From Gordonia hydrophobica NBRC 16057 (GTDB lineage Bacteria; Actinomycetota; Actinomycetes; Mycobacteriales; Mycobacteriaceae), in contig NZ_BCWU01000009.1 in assembly GCF_001592365.1 (NCBI RefSeq), forward strand, positions 62,001 through 126,000: a DNA stretch of 64,000 nucleotides, read 5' to 3'. Position 1 is the stretch's first letter; every line of letters begins with the position of its first letter. The position numbers were made by a program, and so were the translations under genes. Below, piece after piece: positions 17,821 through 26,175 of this stretch. The notes beneath the pieces are model-generated. The model had not been told where the DNA came from. It did no database searches and was given only the letters and a program-made list of their open reading frames with translations.

Positions 17821-18816
17821 TCAGCGAACCGCGTCCGAAGAGACGGCGACCGCCGCGTGATGATGGTGTTCGCCACCGGACTGCCCACCGAGGAACAGCA
17901 CGGCGACGGCAGCCAGCGCGAGCGCCACACCGATGGGACGCACCAGTCGATCGCCCCACGGCGCAGCCTTCTCGACGAGCATGATCAGGGCCAGCACGCC
18001 CATGGTCACCAGGTGCGCGGTGCCGAAGAAGACCATCACCAGCATCAGCGCCCAGCAGCATCCGAAGCAGTGCTTGCCGTGTCGGGCGCCGAGCATGAAG
18101 CTGGGCCCGGGTTTGGTGCTCTTGAAGTGCTGCATCATGAACGACAGCGGGGTACGGCAGGCCTTGAGGCAGGCGTCCTTGAGCGGTGTGAGCTGCCAGA
18201 GCGCCGCCGCGGCGAGGGCCGCCGCCGGAACCACCTGCCAGTGTTCGCCGAGCCACGTCCAGGTCTCACCGATCCACGCGACGCCGAGACTGAACAGGAA
18301 CGCGGCGATGCCGGCCGCCGACCAGACCGCGAGGTATCCGCCGATGAATGATGCGTATGAGCGCTTCCATCGGGGCCCTCGCTTGGCCGTGGCGGCGAAC
18401 ATCGTCATCATCGCGATAGACGAAGGCAGCATCATCGCCACCGTCATGACGATCCACGACACCGCGGTGAGCACCAGCGCGACCCACAGGGCCATTCCAC
18501 CGGAGCCGACGTCGGCGGTCAGCGCGTGGCTGTGTCCGCCGATCGCGGCGAGGGTGGCGAAGGTGCCTCCGGACGTATTCGGTGCAACCAGGCTCGCGAC
18601 GATCGTCAGGATCCAGGCGAAGCCTGCCAGTCCGAAGAGCCCGACGAGTATCGGCCGACGCTTGTCCCGATCCGCAGCATCTGCTGCTCCGGTCCGGACG
18701 GTAGCCGTGACCTTGGGATCAGCGGTCGCTGTCCCGGTCGAATGACAGGCGGCGTGCGCATCCGGCGGCTCGGGTGCCGATTCGCCAATGCTGCCGTTGA
18801 TCAGATTGCTGACCAC
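17821..18816 (-). CDS. DUF2182 multi-pass membrane protein, predicted metal binding
   Basis: 331 residues; polar N-terminus, then about seven membrane helices. Conserved DUF2182 motifs are visible: MTVAMMLPSSIAM, CRTPLSFMMQHF, and GKHCFGCCWALM. The C-terminus has a GGEHHHH run, and the N-terminus has HAACHSTG. The family is annotated as predicted metal-binding and has no proven role. GTG start with a strong AAGGAGG. It follows the DUF1326 gene by 63 bases; these two DUFs are frequent neighbours and may form one complex. Confidence 0.85.
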   Translation of the reverse strand: MVSNLINGSIGESAPEPPDAHAACHSTGTATADPKVTATVRTGAADAADRDKRRPILVGLFGLAGFAWILTIVASLVAPNTSGGTFATLAAIGGHSHALTADVGSGGMALWVALVLTAVSWIVMTVAMMLPSSIAMMTMFAATAKRGPRWKRSYASFIGGYLAVWSAAGIAAFLFSLGVAWIGETWTWLGEHWQVVPAAALAAAALWQLTPLKDACLKACRTPLSFMMQHFKSTKPGPSFMLGARHGKHCFGCCWALMLVMVFFGTAHLVTMGVLALIMLVEKAAPWGDRLVRPIGVALALAAVAVLFLGGQSGGEHHHHAAVAVSSDAVR

Positions 18817-18879
18817 AGTTTCCTCCTTGCCACGATACTCATCGGGCTCTCAATTCGGGCTCTCAGTACTGACGCAGGG

Positions 18880-19530
18880 TCACGCGGGGACGCAACCCGG
18901 CACGTACGGCGGGTTGTCGGTGGTGTCCGAGCTCCACAGGAACTCGGAGTGTGCAGCGTGCTTGCCGGTGAACTTCCGGAGGTCCGGGTCGGTCCACTGA
19001 GATCCGTCGCCGCGCGCGACCACGAAGCGGTGGATGCTCGCCGGTGCGAGCAGCGGCGGGTCCATCACTGCGACGTCGTTGCCGCGGTGATCGCGGATGG
19101 TCTCGGCGACGATCGTTCCGCGGTCGCCGACCGTGATGGTGCGCTTGTCACCGTCCTGCTGGACGTCGATCGGCAGGTACTCCGTGTCGTACCACTTCTT
19201 GACGATCCCGGAGAAGACCTGCCAGACACCGCCGGCCTCGCCGTGGAAGATGGGGTCGAGCGCCGTGCGCTGTTCCGGCGTCGCCTTGTCCGAGATGTAC
19301 AGGCGCGCTTCGGCGTTGCCGCCTTCGAAGGTGCCGGGCAGGTTGACCGCCCACACGACGGGAAGGTCGGTGATCTCGATGCCGTCGATCTCACCCTTGG
19401 TGATGTGGAAACAGAACGCCACATCGCAGTATCCCTGAGTCGGCGGCTGCGACGGGTCAAGGTTGCAGATACAGGTGATGTCACAGGTGCAGGACTCAGT
19501 CCACACACCTTGGAGCTTCCATTCGGACAT
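18880..19530 (-). CDS. DUF1326 domain protein
   Basis: 216 residues, no membrane helix or signal peptide. The N-terminal cysteine cluster ESCTCDITCICN is the family hallmark and could bind a metal; AFCFHI gives another Cys/His pair. Biochemical role unknown. ATG start with GAGGAGG. First gene of a unit with DUF2182; a TGTGC-type palindrome lies 133 bases upstream. Confidence 0.85.
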   Translation of the reverse strand: MSEWKLQGVWTESCTCDITCICNLDPSQPPTQGYCDVAFCFHITKGEIDGIEITDLPVVWAVNLPGTFEGGNAEARLYISDKATPEQRTALDPIFHGEAGGVWQVFSGIVKKWYDTEYLPIDVQQDGDKRTITVGDRGTIVAETIRDHRGNDVAVMDPPLLAPASIHRFVVARGDGSQWTDPDLRKFTGKHAAHSEFLWSSDTTDNPPYVPGCVPA

Positions 19531-19659
19531 TGCGCCTCCTCATTCGGCTGGTTGAACGTCGTCGGATCTCGGGTACATCGTCGTGATGCACGGTCTGATC
19601 CGTGACGTACACCACGCTAGAAGGGGGTGACAAAGGAGACAACGGCCATCGAGGCCCGG

Positions 19660-20892
19660 TCATGTGCGTGAACGCACAATGCCGACCACATTCCTGGAAT
19701 TCACTGTGCCAGTGCGTATCTGCCTGAGGCACACGCCCAGAGAGCAGGCCGCCAGGACGGCGAGAACCACCAGCGGAAGCGATCCGCCCACACTCTGCTC
19801 GATGGTCGCCATCAACACCGGCAGTCCGAATCCCAGATAGGTGAAGACGTAGAAGATGCCCGTCACCATCCCCCGTGCGGTCGGCGGCGTGTGCAGTTCG
19901 ACGTTGATCAGTCCTTCACGTAGGCACAGGCCGTACGCCGCACCGAGCATCAAGGAAGCGGCGACGAACATCCCGATCGAGGGATGTGGGCCCGCGACGG
20001 CCGCCGCACCGAAACCGAGGACGGCGAGACCGATCCCGGCGATCCCCGCGTACGCGCCCCAGTCGAGACGACGCGCGATCATCTGGATCACCAGACCGCC
20101 ACCCAGGGCGAGGAGCGACGCCACACCCGGCACCATCGGACCACCGAAGCGGTCCGTCATTCGGGCCGCGAGAACGACGATCGACGCGGTCACCGTCGAG
20201 AACACCCAGATCGCCAGTGGCAGCGACGTGCGCAGCGCCAATCCGACTCCGGCCGCGTCCTGGTGCCGACTGCGGTCGTCCGCCGCGACGTCGGCCTGCG
20301 GAATCGGCGCCGACGTCGTCCACACCACGCCCGCTGCGACCGCCAATTCCGACAACCCGGCCGAGACGGCGAAGGACACGTACTCCGCGGACGAGGGGAA
20401 CGTCGACGCCACGATGGCCGACACGAAGGGGCCCACCGCGAATCCGGAGGTCAGGACCGCGCCGGCGAGCACGGCGCCCTTCTTGCCCGCGACCTCGGCC
20501 GTCCACGCGGTGCCGGCACTCACCGCCAGACCCACTCCCAAGCCAACGACGAAACGACCGACGAAGACCCCGAGCTCCACATGCCAGAAGATCATGACGA
20601 AGTTGCCCAAGCCCGCTGTGGCCGCGCCGATCAACACGACGATGCGTCGTCCGACCCGATCCGACACACTTCCGCCTCCGAGAAGACACGGCAGGAGCCC
20701 GAGCGCATATACGCCGAATGCGCCGTCCAGGGCAGCCCGCGACATGTCCTCGGTGTTCTGAAGGATCGGGAGGACCGCTGCGAAATGATTGGCGCCCCAT
20801 CCCGAGGCGAACAGCAGCAACAGAATCGCAGGCAGTCGCGAACCGACCTGCTGCGCCGGCAGTTCGACATCCCTCGGCGTTGTCGAAGTCAT
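19660..20892 (-). CDS. Major facilitator superfamily transporter
   Basis: 410 residues, twelve predicted helices. The MFS A-motif is GGGSVSDRVGRRIV after helix 2, and GLINVELHTPPTARGMVTG lies in the second half. Substrate unknown; likely a drug or metabolite exporter. ATG start with GGAAGGAG. Divergent from the FUSC-GntR genes with a strong GntR-type operator between, so it is probably a target of that regulator. The next TGTGC-type site overlaps its last codons. Confidence 0.83.
   Translation of the reverse strand: MTSTTPRDVELPAQQVGSRLPAILLLLFASGWGANHFAAVLPILQNTEDMSRAALDGAFGVYALGLLPCLLGGGSVSDRVGRRIVVLIGAATAGLGNFVMIFWHVELGVFVGRFVVGLGVGLAVSAGTAWTAEVAGKKGAVLAGAVLTSGFAVGPFVSAIVASTFPSSAEYVSFAVSAGLSELAVAAGVVWTTSAPIPQADVAADDRSRHQDAAGVGLALRTSLPLAIWVFSTVTASIVVLAARMTDRFGGPMVPGVASLLALGGGLVIQMIARRLDWGAYAGIAGIGLAVLGFGAAAVAGPHPSIGMFVAASLMLGAAYGLCLREGLINVELHTPPTARGMVTGIFYVFTYLGFGLPVLMATIEQSVGGSLPLVVLAVLAACSLGVCLRQIRTGTVNSRNVVGIVRSRT
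19663..19678. promoter_or_regulatory. TGTGCR-N4-YGCACA palindrome, site 2 (DUF1326-DUF2182)
   Basis: TGTGCGTGAACGCACA, a perfect inverted repeat apart from the four central bases. It lies 133 bases upstream of the DUF1326 start and overlaps the 3' end of the MFS gene. Confidence 0.6.
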
Positions 20893-20913
20893 CGTGCTCC
20901 TTCCGGAGTTCTT

Positions 20914-20939
20914 CTTGGATACAAGCTCTTGTATCCAAG
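20914..20939. promoter_or_regulatory. GntR-type operator between the MFS and FUSC genes
   Basis: Eleven-base arms CTTGGATACAA and TTGTATCCAAG form a perfect inverted repeat with a four-base spacer. Each arm is itself a TTGxATxCAA half-palindrome of the kind bound by FCD-type GntR proteins. It sits 22 bases before the MFS start, beside a GntR gene. Confidence 0.7.
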
Positions 20940-21046
20940 TTATCGTGGGGATGTCGATCCCGATCCTGCGATGATGCACACGGCTCTGCACAATTGCCCT
21001 GATCGACGCGCTAGGTGTCGGATCAACTCGTTGCCACCATGGAGCG

Positions 21047-22153
21047 ATGCCCGCAGGCGATCAACCCGCGAGCGAGCCCCTCGTCCGCCGCGTCGGCCGG
21101 CTCGTTCGGCTACCTCAGACCAGCAGCACCACGTGGCACATCCTTCAGTGCTCAGTCGCCGCAGGCATCGCTTGGTTGGTGGCGACGGAGCTGTTGCACC
21201 ACGACCTTCCGTACTTCGCACCGGTGACGGCAACGGTCGGCCTCGGCGTCAGTTTCGACCGCCGCCTACGACGCGTCGTCGAAGTGTGTGCCGGGGTGAC
21301 TGTCGGCGTGGTCATCGCGAGCGTGGTCAGTCTCGCCGTCGGTACCGGACCGATCCAGGTGACGGCGATGGTCGCCGCCGCCATGGCGCTGACCCTGCGG
21401 TGGGGCGGCGGGCCGACCCTCGCCTTGCAGGCGTGCACCCAGGCAATCGCTGTCAGCACCTTGACCGGAGCCGACGGCGCCGTGCTCGATCACTGGATCG
21501 ATGCGGGGGTCGGCGGGGTCGTCGCACTCGGCATCGCCGTCCTCCGTCCGCCGAATCCGATCTCACTCGTGCGGGTGCAGATCGCCCGCTACCTCGAATC
21601 GGTCGCCGCGGTGGTCTCCGACTGCGGTGCCCTCGTCGCCGCACCCTCGCCGGAGGCGGTACCCCGGATCGACAACACGGCGAACGATCTCAGTGACGCG
21701 TACAGTGAGCTCGCCGAGGCCGCGACCGAGTCCGTGGCGAGCGCACGCCAGCCGCCCACGTACAAAGCGATGCGGGAATCTGCGGCACGTGTCGCCTCGA
21801 TGATGGACGCACTCGACGAGGTCACCCGAAGCACGCAGCACATGGTTCGACTGACGACGACCAGCGTGCGTCGCGACCAATCACCCGACCCCGCATGGGG
21901 CTCGTTGTACCGGGACCTCGCGACGTCGTTGCGCACGATCGCAGCGCGGATTCAGAGCAGCGGCGACCTGGAGCAATTTCGCACAGGCCTGGTTGCGGTT
22001 GCACATCAGACTCTTGATGTGGATCGTCGACACAGCGCCCCGGTGGCAGTGGCGGCATTGGTCAGCATACGCTCGCTCGTCATCGACGCATTGATCCTCA
22101 CCGGGTGCACCGAACGCGAGGCACTCCGACTGGTTCCGGGCATGCCGACGTGA
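21047..22153 (+). CDS. FUSC-family (aromatic-acid-exporter-like) membrane protein
   Basis: 368 residues. The first about 170 hold a membrane domain of roughly six helices (FAPVTATVGLGVSF, RRVVEVCAGVTVGV), typical of FUSC/ArAE exporters. The rest is a soluble, mostly helical region. Likely exports small organic acids. GGAG lies just before the ATG. Followed after 48 bases by the GntR gene, so probably cotranscribed. Confidence 0.78.
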   Translation: MPAGDQPASEPLVRRVGRLVRLPQTSSTTWHILQCSVAAGIAWLVATELLHHDLPYFAPVTATVGLGVSFDRRLRRVVEVCAGVTVGVVIASVVSLAVGTGPIQVTAMVAAAMALTLRWGGGPTLALQACTQAIAVSTLTGADGAVLDHWIDAGVGGVVALGIAVLRPPNPISLVRVQIARYLESVAAVVSDCGALVAAPSPEAVPRIDNTANDLSDAYSELAEAATESVASARQPPTYKAMRESAARVASMMDALDEVTRSTQHMVRLTTTSVRRDQSPDPAWGSLYRDLATSLRTIAARIQSSGDLEQFRTGLVAVAHQTLDVDRRHSAPVAVAALVSIRSLVIDALILTGCTEREALRLVPGMPT

Positions 22154-22201
22154 CCCGCCCTTGAGAATCGGTCGGCATGGCAAGCTCGAAAAGGAACGAC
22201 G

Positions 22202-22936
22202 ATGACACATCGGACCGTCTCGCGCACGCAGTCGCGTCGGCCGATTTCAGCGAGAGGAAGTCCGGTACCCGTGGAAGCCACCAGCGCAACGCGGCGAGCG
22301 TACGACGCCATTCTCGCGAAGATCCTCAACGGCGCCCATGCGCCCGGCACCCTGCTGAGCGAAGTGGTGCTCGGCGCGGAGATCGGATGCAGCCGAACGC
22401 CGGTCCGGACCGCCCTGGCACTGTTGCAGGACGAAGGCTGGATCCGCATCCTGCCCAAACGAGGAGCCCTGGTCACAGGCCTGAATGAGGCTCAGATCGC
22501 CGATCTCGCCGAAGCCCGATGGGTGCTGGAGACCACCGCGGTCCAGGTGCCGGGACAACGGCCGCCGAGCAAATCGGACGGTGCGATGCGGGAGGTCATC
22601 GCCGAGCACCGCGCAGCCCTCGCCGATCGCGATCTGCCGCGGTTCGTCGAATCGACGATCGCCTTCCACCGCGGATTCGTCGAGGCGGGCGGCAACGAGG
22701 TTCTCCTCGAGCTGTACGACCGACTGGCCGACCGCCAGCGATTCCTGCTCTACAGTCACGGCACTCGACTGCTGGAACGATCCGCGGACATCATCGCCGA
22801 ACACGAGGCGCTCAACGACCGGTTTCAGACATCCGATCGAGAGGCGTTCGGCGGTCTGCTTCACCACCACCTCGTCCGGACATACGACACCACCGTGCAT
22901 GTCGTGGACGGCCGCACCGAGCGACCGGAGGCATGA
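22202..22936 (+). CDS. GntR-family regulator, FadR/FCD type
   Basis: 244 residues. The winged helix-turn-helix covers about 27-95 (GTLLSEVVLGAEIGCSRTPV, then LALLQDEGWIRILPKRGALV). The C-terminal helical FCD domain has His residues likely to hold a metal and ligand (FHRGF, HEALND, HHHL). It probably represses its own operon and the divergent MFS gene through the 20914-20939 operator. The start is one of several possible; the first about 25 residues look non-essential. Confidence 0.85.
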   Translation: MTHRTVSRTQSRRPISARGSPVPVEATSATRRAYDAILAKILNGAHAPGTLLSEVVLGAEIGCSRTPVRTALALLQDEGWIRILPKRGALVTGLNEAQIADLAEARWVLETTAVQVPGQRPPSKSDGAMREVIAEHRAALADRDLPRFVESTIAFHRGFVEAGGNEVLLELYDRLADRQRFLLYSHGTRLLERSADIIAEHEALNDRFQTSDREAFGGLLHHHLVRTYDTTVHVVDGRTERPEA

Positions 22937-22960
22937 GAATGGGGGTCCGCACGCCGTTGT

Positions 22961-22985
22961 AGCCATATCGACTTGATATATGGCT
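22961..22985. promoter_or_regulatory. Inverted repeat upstream of yeiH
   Basis: AGCCATAT and ATATGGCT are perfect 8-base arms around 9 bases, AT-rich against the local background. It lies between the GntR stop and the exporter start: an operator or a weak terminator. Confidence 0.45.
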
Positions 22986-23037
22986 ATGCCCGGAACGGCA
23001 GTACCGGCAACTCCCGCGCGCTCAGATGCTGTGAAGC

Positions 23038-24084
23038 ATGGACCAAGAAACAGTCAATACCGAACAACGTCCTCCGCAGCCTGTCGCTCAGCCAAAGGCA
23101 ATCGGAGCCGTGCGCGGAGTGGTACCTGGACTCGCGCTGTGCGGAGTCGGGACTGCGTTGGCCATCGGCATCAACAAGCTGGTGCCGACCGTCAGCCCGC
23201 TCCTCATCGCGATCGTCCTCGGTGCGGTCCTGGCGAACACCGTGTCGCTCCCCCAGCAACTCTCGCCGGGACTGCAGTTCTCGGCGAAGAAGCTCCTCCG
23301 TCTCGGTGTCGCCCTCCTCGGGCTGCAGCTCGTGCTCAGTGACGTTCTGCAACTCGGCTGGGGCATCCTCGGCGTGGTCGTCGTGATCGTCGTACTCGGG
23401 ATCATCGGCACCGTGCTCGTCGGCAAATGGATGGGCATCGCCGTCGGGCAGCGGATTCTGATCGCCTGCGGATTCTCGATCTGCGGTGCAGCAGCAGTGG
23501 CCGCCGCTGACGGCGTCGTGAAGGCCAAGGACGAAGAAGTGGCGACCGCCGTCGCCCTGGTGGTCCTCTTCGGCACTCTGATGATCCCCATCGTGCCGCT
23601 GATCTCCAGCGGCATCGGGCTCTCTGAAGAGAACGCCGGTCTGTGGGCAGGCGGTTCCATCCACGAGGTCGCCCAGGTCGTGGCCGCCGGCGGGGCCATC
23701 GGCAGCACCGCACTCGCCGTCGCCGTGGTCGTGAAACTGGCCCGCGTGATGATGCTCGCGCCGGTGATGGCCGTCCTCGGTCTGATGCAACGTCGGCGTA
23801 CGCCGAATGGCGATGCAGGCAAACTTCCGCCGCTGGTGCCGTTGTTCGTCATCGGATTCATCGCATGTGTCGCGCTGCGCTCGTCCGGCATCGTGCCCGA
23901 CAGCCTCGTCTCCATCGGCAAGACCCTGCAATTGATCTTGCTGACGGCCGCCATGTTCGCCCTCGGCATCGGCGTCAAGATCTCGATGCTGCGGCGCGTG
24001 GGCCTGTGGCCGTTCGCGCTCGCCGCGGTGTCCACCGTCTGGGTCGCCGCCATCGCGTTGGTCGGCGTGCTCCTCGTCGCCTGA
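23038..24084 (+). CDS. YeiH-family (UPF0324) putative sulfate exporter
   Basis: 348 residues, about ten membrane helices. Family motifs GFSICGAAAVAAADGV and GGSIHEVAQVVAAG are intact. Members are annotated as putative sulfate exporters; a role in sulfite or taurine metabolism has been suggested for some. Here no sulfur gene is adjacent. Ends at a long perfect hairpin. Confidence 0.85.
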   Translation: MDQETVNTEQRPPQPVAQPKAIGAVRGVVPGLALCGVGTALAIGINKLVPTVSPLLIAIVLGAVLANTVSLPQQLSPGLQFSAKKLLRLGVALLGLQLVLSDVLQLGWGILGVVVVIVVLGIIGTVLVGKWMGIAVGQRILIACGFSICGAAAVAAADGVVKAKDEEVATAVALVVLFGTLMIPIVPLISSGIGLSEENAGLWAGGSIHEVAQVVAAGGAIGSTALAVAVVVKLARVMMLAPVMAVLGLMQRRRTPNGDAGKLPPLVPLFVIGFIACVALRSSGIVPDSLVSIGKTLQLILLTAAMFALGIGVKISMLRRVGLWPFALAAVSTVWVAAIALVGVLLVA

Positions 24085-24088
24085 TCTC

Positions 24089-24133
24089 CAGAACGGTGTG
24101 CAGACTCGCCCTGCGAGTCTGCACACCGTTCTG
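24089..24133. terminator. Perfect 21-bp hairpin after yeiH
   Basis: Arms 24089-24109 and 24113-24133 pair perfectly across a three-base loop, five bases after the yeiH stop. No U tract follows. The remaining spacer to 24374 holds only the TGTGC-type site and the ribosome-binding site of the next gene. Confidence 0.7.
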
Positions 24134-24231
24134 ACGTCGGCCCCCTGAACTCTTTGATCGACACCGCATCGTCAGGTCCACACCAACGCGGTCCGTTCCC
24201 CTCCGCCGTCTCCCAGTCCGGCCCATGAGCG

Positions 24232-24247
24232 TGTGCAGGAGTGCACA
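24232..24247. promoter_or_regulatory. TGTGCR-N4-YGCACA palindrome, site 3 (TPR gene)
   Basis: TGTGCAGGAGTGCACA, perfect 6-base arms, 128 bases upstream of the TPR protein start. Confidence 0.6.
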
Positions 24248-24374
24248 TCAGTGGGAGGTTCTGATTGTTGTTTCCCCAAGCGGGATCATCGATTGTGGTT
24301 TCAAGCACACTGCTTGTCAGCCCGCTCGCCTCACGTCGGCGCCGCGGGGTCGTCTATTCACCAAAGGAGTGATC

Positions 24375-26078
24375 ATGGCTGACGATTACATCTTCGATCT
24401 CGGGTCCTACAGCCGACCAATCACCACCTCTTCGGCCGACGCCCAGCGTTGGTTCGACCGTGGGCTGAACTGGATCTGGGCGTACAACCACGAGGAAGCC
24501 GGCGTCTGTTTCAAGAACGCTCTCGAACACGACCCCGACTGCGCAATGGCGTACTGGGGCCTCGCGTACATCGCCGGCCCGAACTACAACCGGCCGTGGG
24601 AACGCATCGAGGAGACCGACGTGCTCGGGTTGCTGCCGGAATGCCGTCGCAACCTGCGGGCTGCGGGTGCGCTGTCCGACCGGCTCACCGATGTCGAGAG
24701 GGACCTCATTCAGGCTCTCGAGGTGCGTTACCAGGACGACGCTCCGCCGGAGGACCTCTACAAGTGGAGCGCTGAGTACACCGTCGCCATGCGCGAGGTC
24801 TACGCAAAGCACTCCGACGACATGGACGTCTCAGGGCTGTTCGCCGAGGCCATGATGAACCGCAACCCGTGGAACATGTGGAGTCTGGAGACGGGCGCAG
24901 CCACCGAGGGATCCAACGCCGACGAATGTCGAACCGTCCTCGAAGCGGCCATCGAGAAGAACCGCGCCGCAGGCCGCGATCCCCATCCCGGTGTCTGGCA
25001 CCTCTACATCCACCTCATGGAGATGTCGAAGACGCCGGAGGCGGCCCTGCGCGTCGGCGACGAGATCCGGCATCTGGTGCCCGACTCCGGACATCTCGCG
25101 CACATGCCGACCCACATCGACATCCAGTGCGGCTACTACCAGGACGTCGTCGACTCGAATCACATCGGTATCGAGAAGGACGTCAAGTACTGGGAGTACG
25201 CGGGCGCCCTGAACTTCTACTCGAACTACCGGGTGCACAACTACCACTTCAAGCTCTACGGCGCGATGTTCCTCGGTCAGTTCGATCCGGCGATCGAAGC
25301 GGCGACGACGATGCACGAGACGATCCCCGATGCGCTCATCCGGATGGAAGATCCGCCGATGGCCGACTGGCAGGAGGCGTACATGTCGATCGGCACGCAC
25401 GCGCTCGTCCGATTCGGCAAGTGGCAGGAGCTGATCGATGATCCGCTCCCCGAGGATCAGGACCTGTACCTGATGACGACCGCGATGAACTACTACGGCA
25501 AGGGCATCGCGTACGCAGCACTGAAGCAGCACGACAACGCACTGCGTGCGCAGCAGCAGTTCGAGGAGGCGGCCGCCAAGGTGCCGCCGACGAGAATCCT
25601 TCACGTGGTGCCGTGCCCGGACATCCTCGGCGTTGCCCGCGAGATGCTGGCAGGCGAGATCGCTTACCATCACGGCGATTACGACGAAGCGTTCGCGCAC
25701 CTTCGGCAGGCCGTGGCCAACGAGGACTCCCTCCCGTTCGACGAGCCGTGGGGATGGATGATGCCGAGCCGTCACGCTCTCGGCGCCCTCTTGCTGGAGC
25801 AGGGTCACGCCGAGGAGGCGGCACACGCCTACGAGACCGACCTCGGACTCAATGAGGACGTGATCCGGCAGAATCGCCACCCGAACAACGTCTGGGCGCT
25901 CCTCGGCCTGCACCGGTGCTACGAGGCCCTCGGCCGCACCGACGAGGCCAGGGCGATCAAGCCACAGCTCGACATCGCTCTGGCGCGCGCCGACAAGTCG
26001 ATACAGACGTCGTGCTTCTGCGCCGTGACGACCGGTCCGGCCACCGTATCGGCCGGACAGAAGAGCTGCTGCCACTGA
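24375..26078 (+). CDS. Uncharacterised TPR protein with conserved His motifs and Cys-rich C-terminus
   Basis: 567 residues, no signal peptide or membrane helix. TPR-like helical pairs occur throughout (HEEAGVCFKNALEHDPDCAM, YDEAFAHLRQAVAN). Highly conserved pieces shared with the paralogue at 28564-30292 are WFDRGL, AMAYWG, GPNYN-PWE, YIHLMEMS and HMPTH. The last two resemble the HxxxH and HMPSH motifs of a widespread uncharacterised TPR family and could form a metal site. The tail ends in CFC...SCCH. Function unknown. The start ATG has AAAGGAG. Followed by a terminator and then an MHS transporter on the same strand. Confidence 0.75.
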   Translation: MADDYIFDLGSYSRPITTSSADAQRWFDRGLNWIWAYNHEEAGVCFKNALEHDPDCAMAYWGLAYIAGPNYNRPWERIEETDVLGLLPECRRNLRAAGALSDRLTDVERDLIQALEVRYQDDAPPEDLYKWSAEYTVAMREVYAKHSDDMDVSGLFAEAMMNRNPWNMWSLETGAATEGSNADECRTVLEAAIEKNRAAGRDPHPGVWHLYIHLMEMSKTPEAALRVGDEIRHLVPDSGHLAHMPTHIDIQCGYYQDVVDSNHIGIEKDVKYWEYAGALNFYSNYRVHNYHFKLYGAMFLGQFDPAIEAATTMHETIPDALIRMEDPPMADWQEAYMSIGTHALVRFGKWQELIDDPLPEDQDLYLMTTAMNYYGKGIAYAALKQHDNALRAQQQFEEAAAKVPPTRILHVVPCPDILGVAREMLAGEIAYHHGDYDEAFAHLRQAVANEDSLPFDEPWGWMMPSRHALGALLLEQGHAEEAAHAYETDLGLNEDVIRQNRHPNNVWALLGLHRCYEALGRTDEARAIKPQLDIALARADKSIQTSCFCAVTTGPATVSAGQKSCCH

Positions 26079-26097
26079 CTCATCCGTTCACTGAACG

Positions 26098-26133
26098 GCG
26101 CCGGCATCCGACGATGCCGGCGCAGTTCGTTTT
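26098..26133 (+). terminator. Intrinsic terminator or attenuator after the TPR gene
   Basis: GCGCCGGCATC and its complement form a perfect 11-bp stem (26098-26108, 26113-26123) with a four-base loop, followed by AGTTCGTTTTT. This is the only hairpin in the window with a clear T run. It may limit read-through into the transporter. Confidence 0.75.
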
Positions 26134-26175
26134 TCACCCGCTTCCATCACCCAACGAAAACAAGGACGTCGCTCC

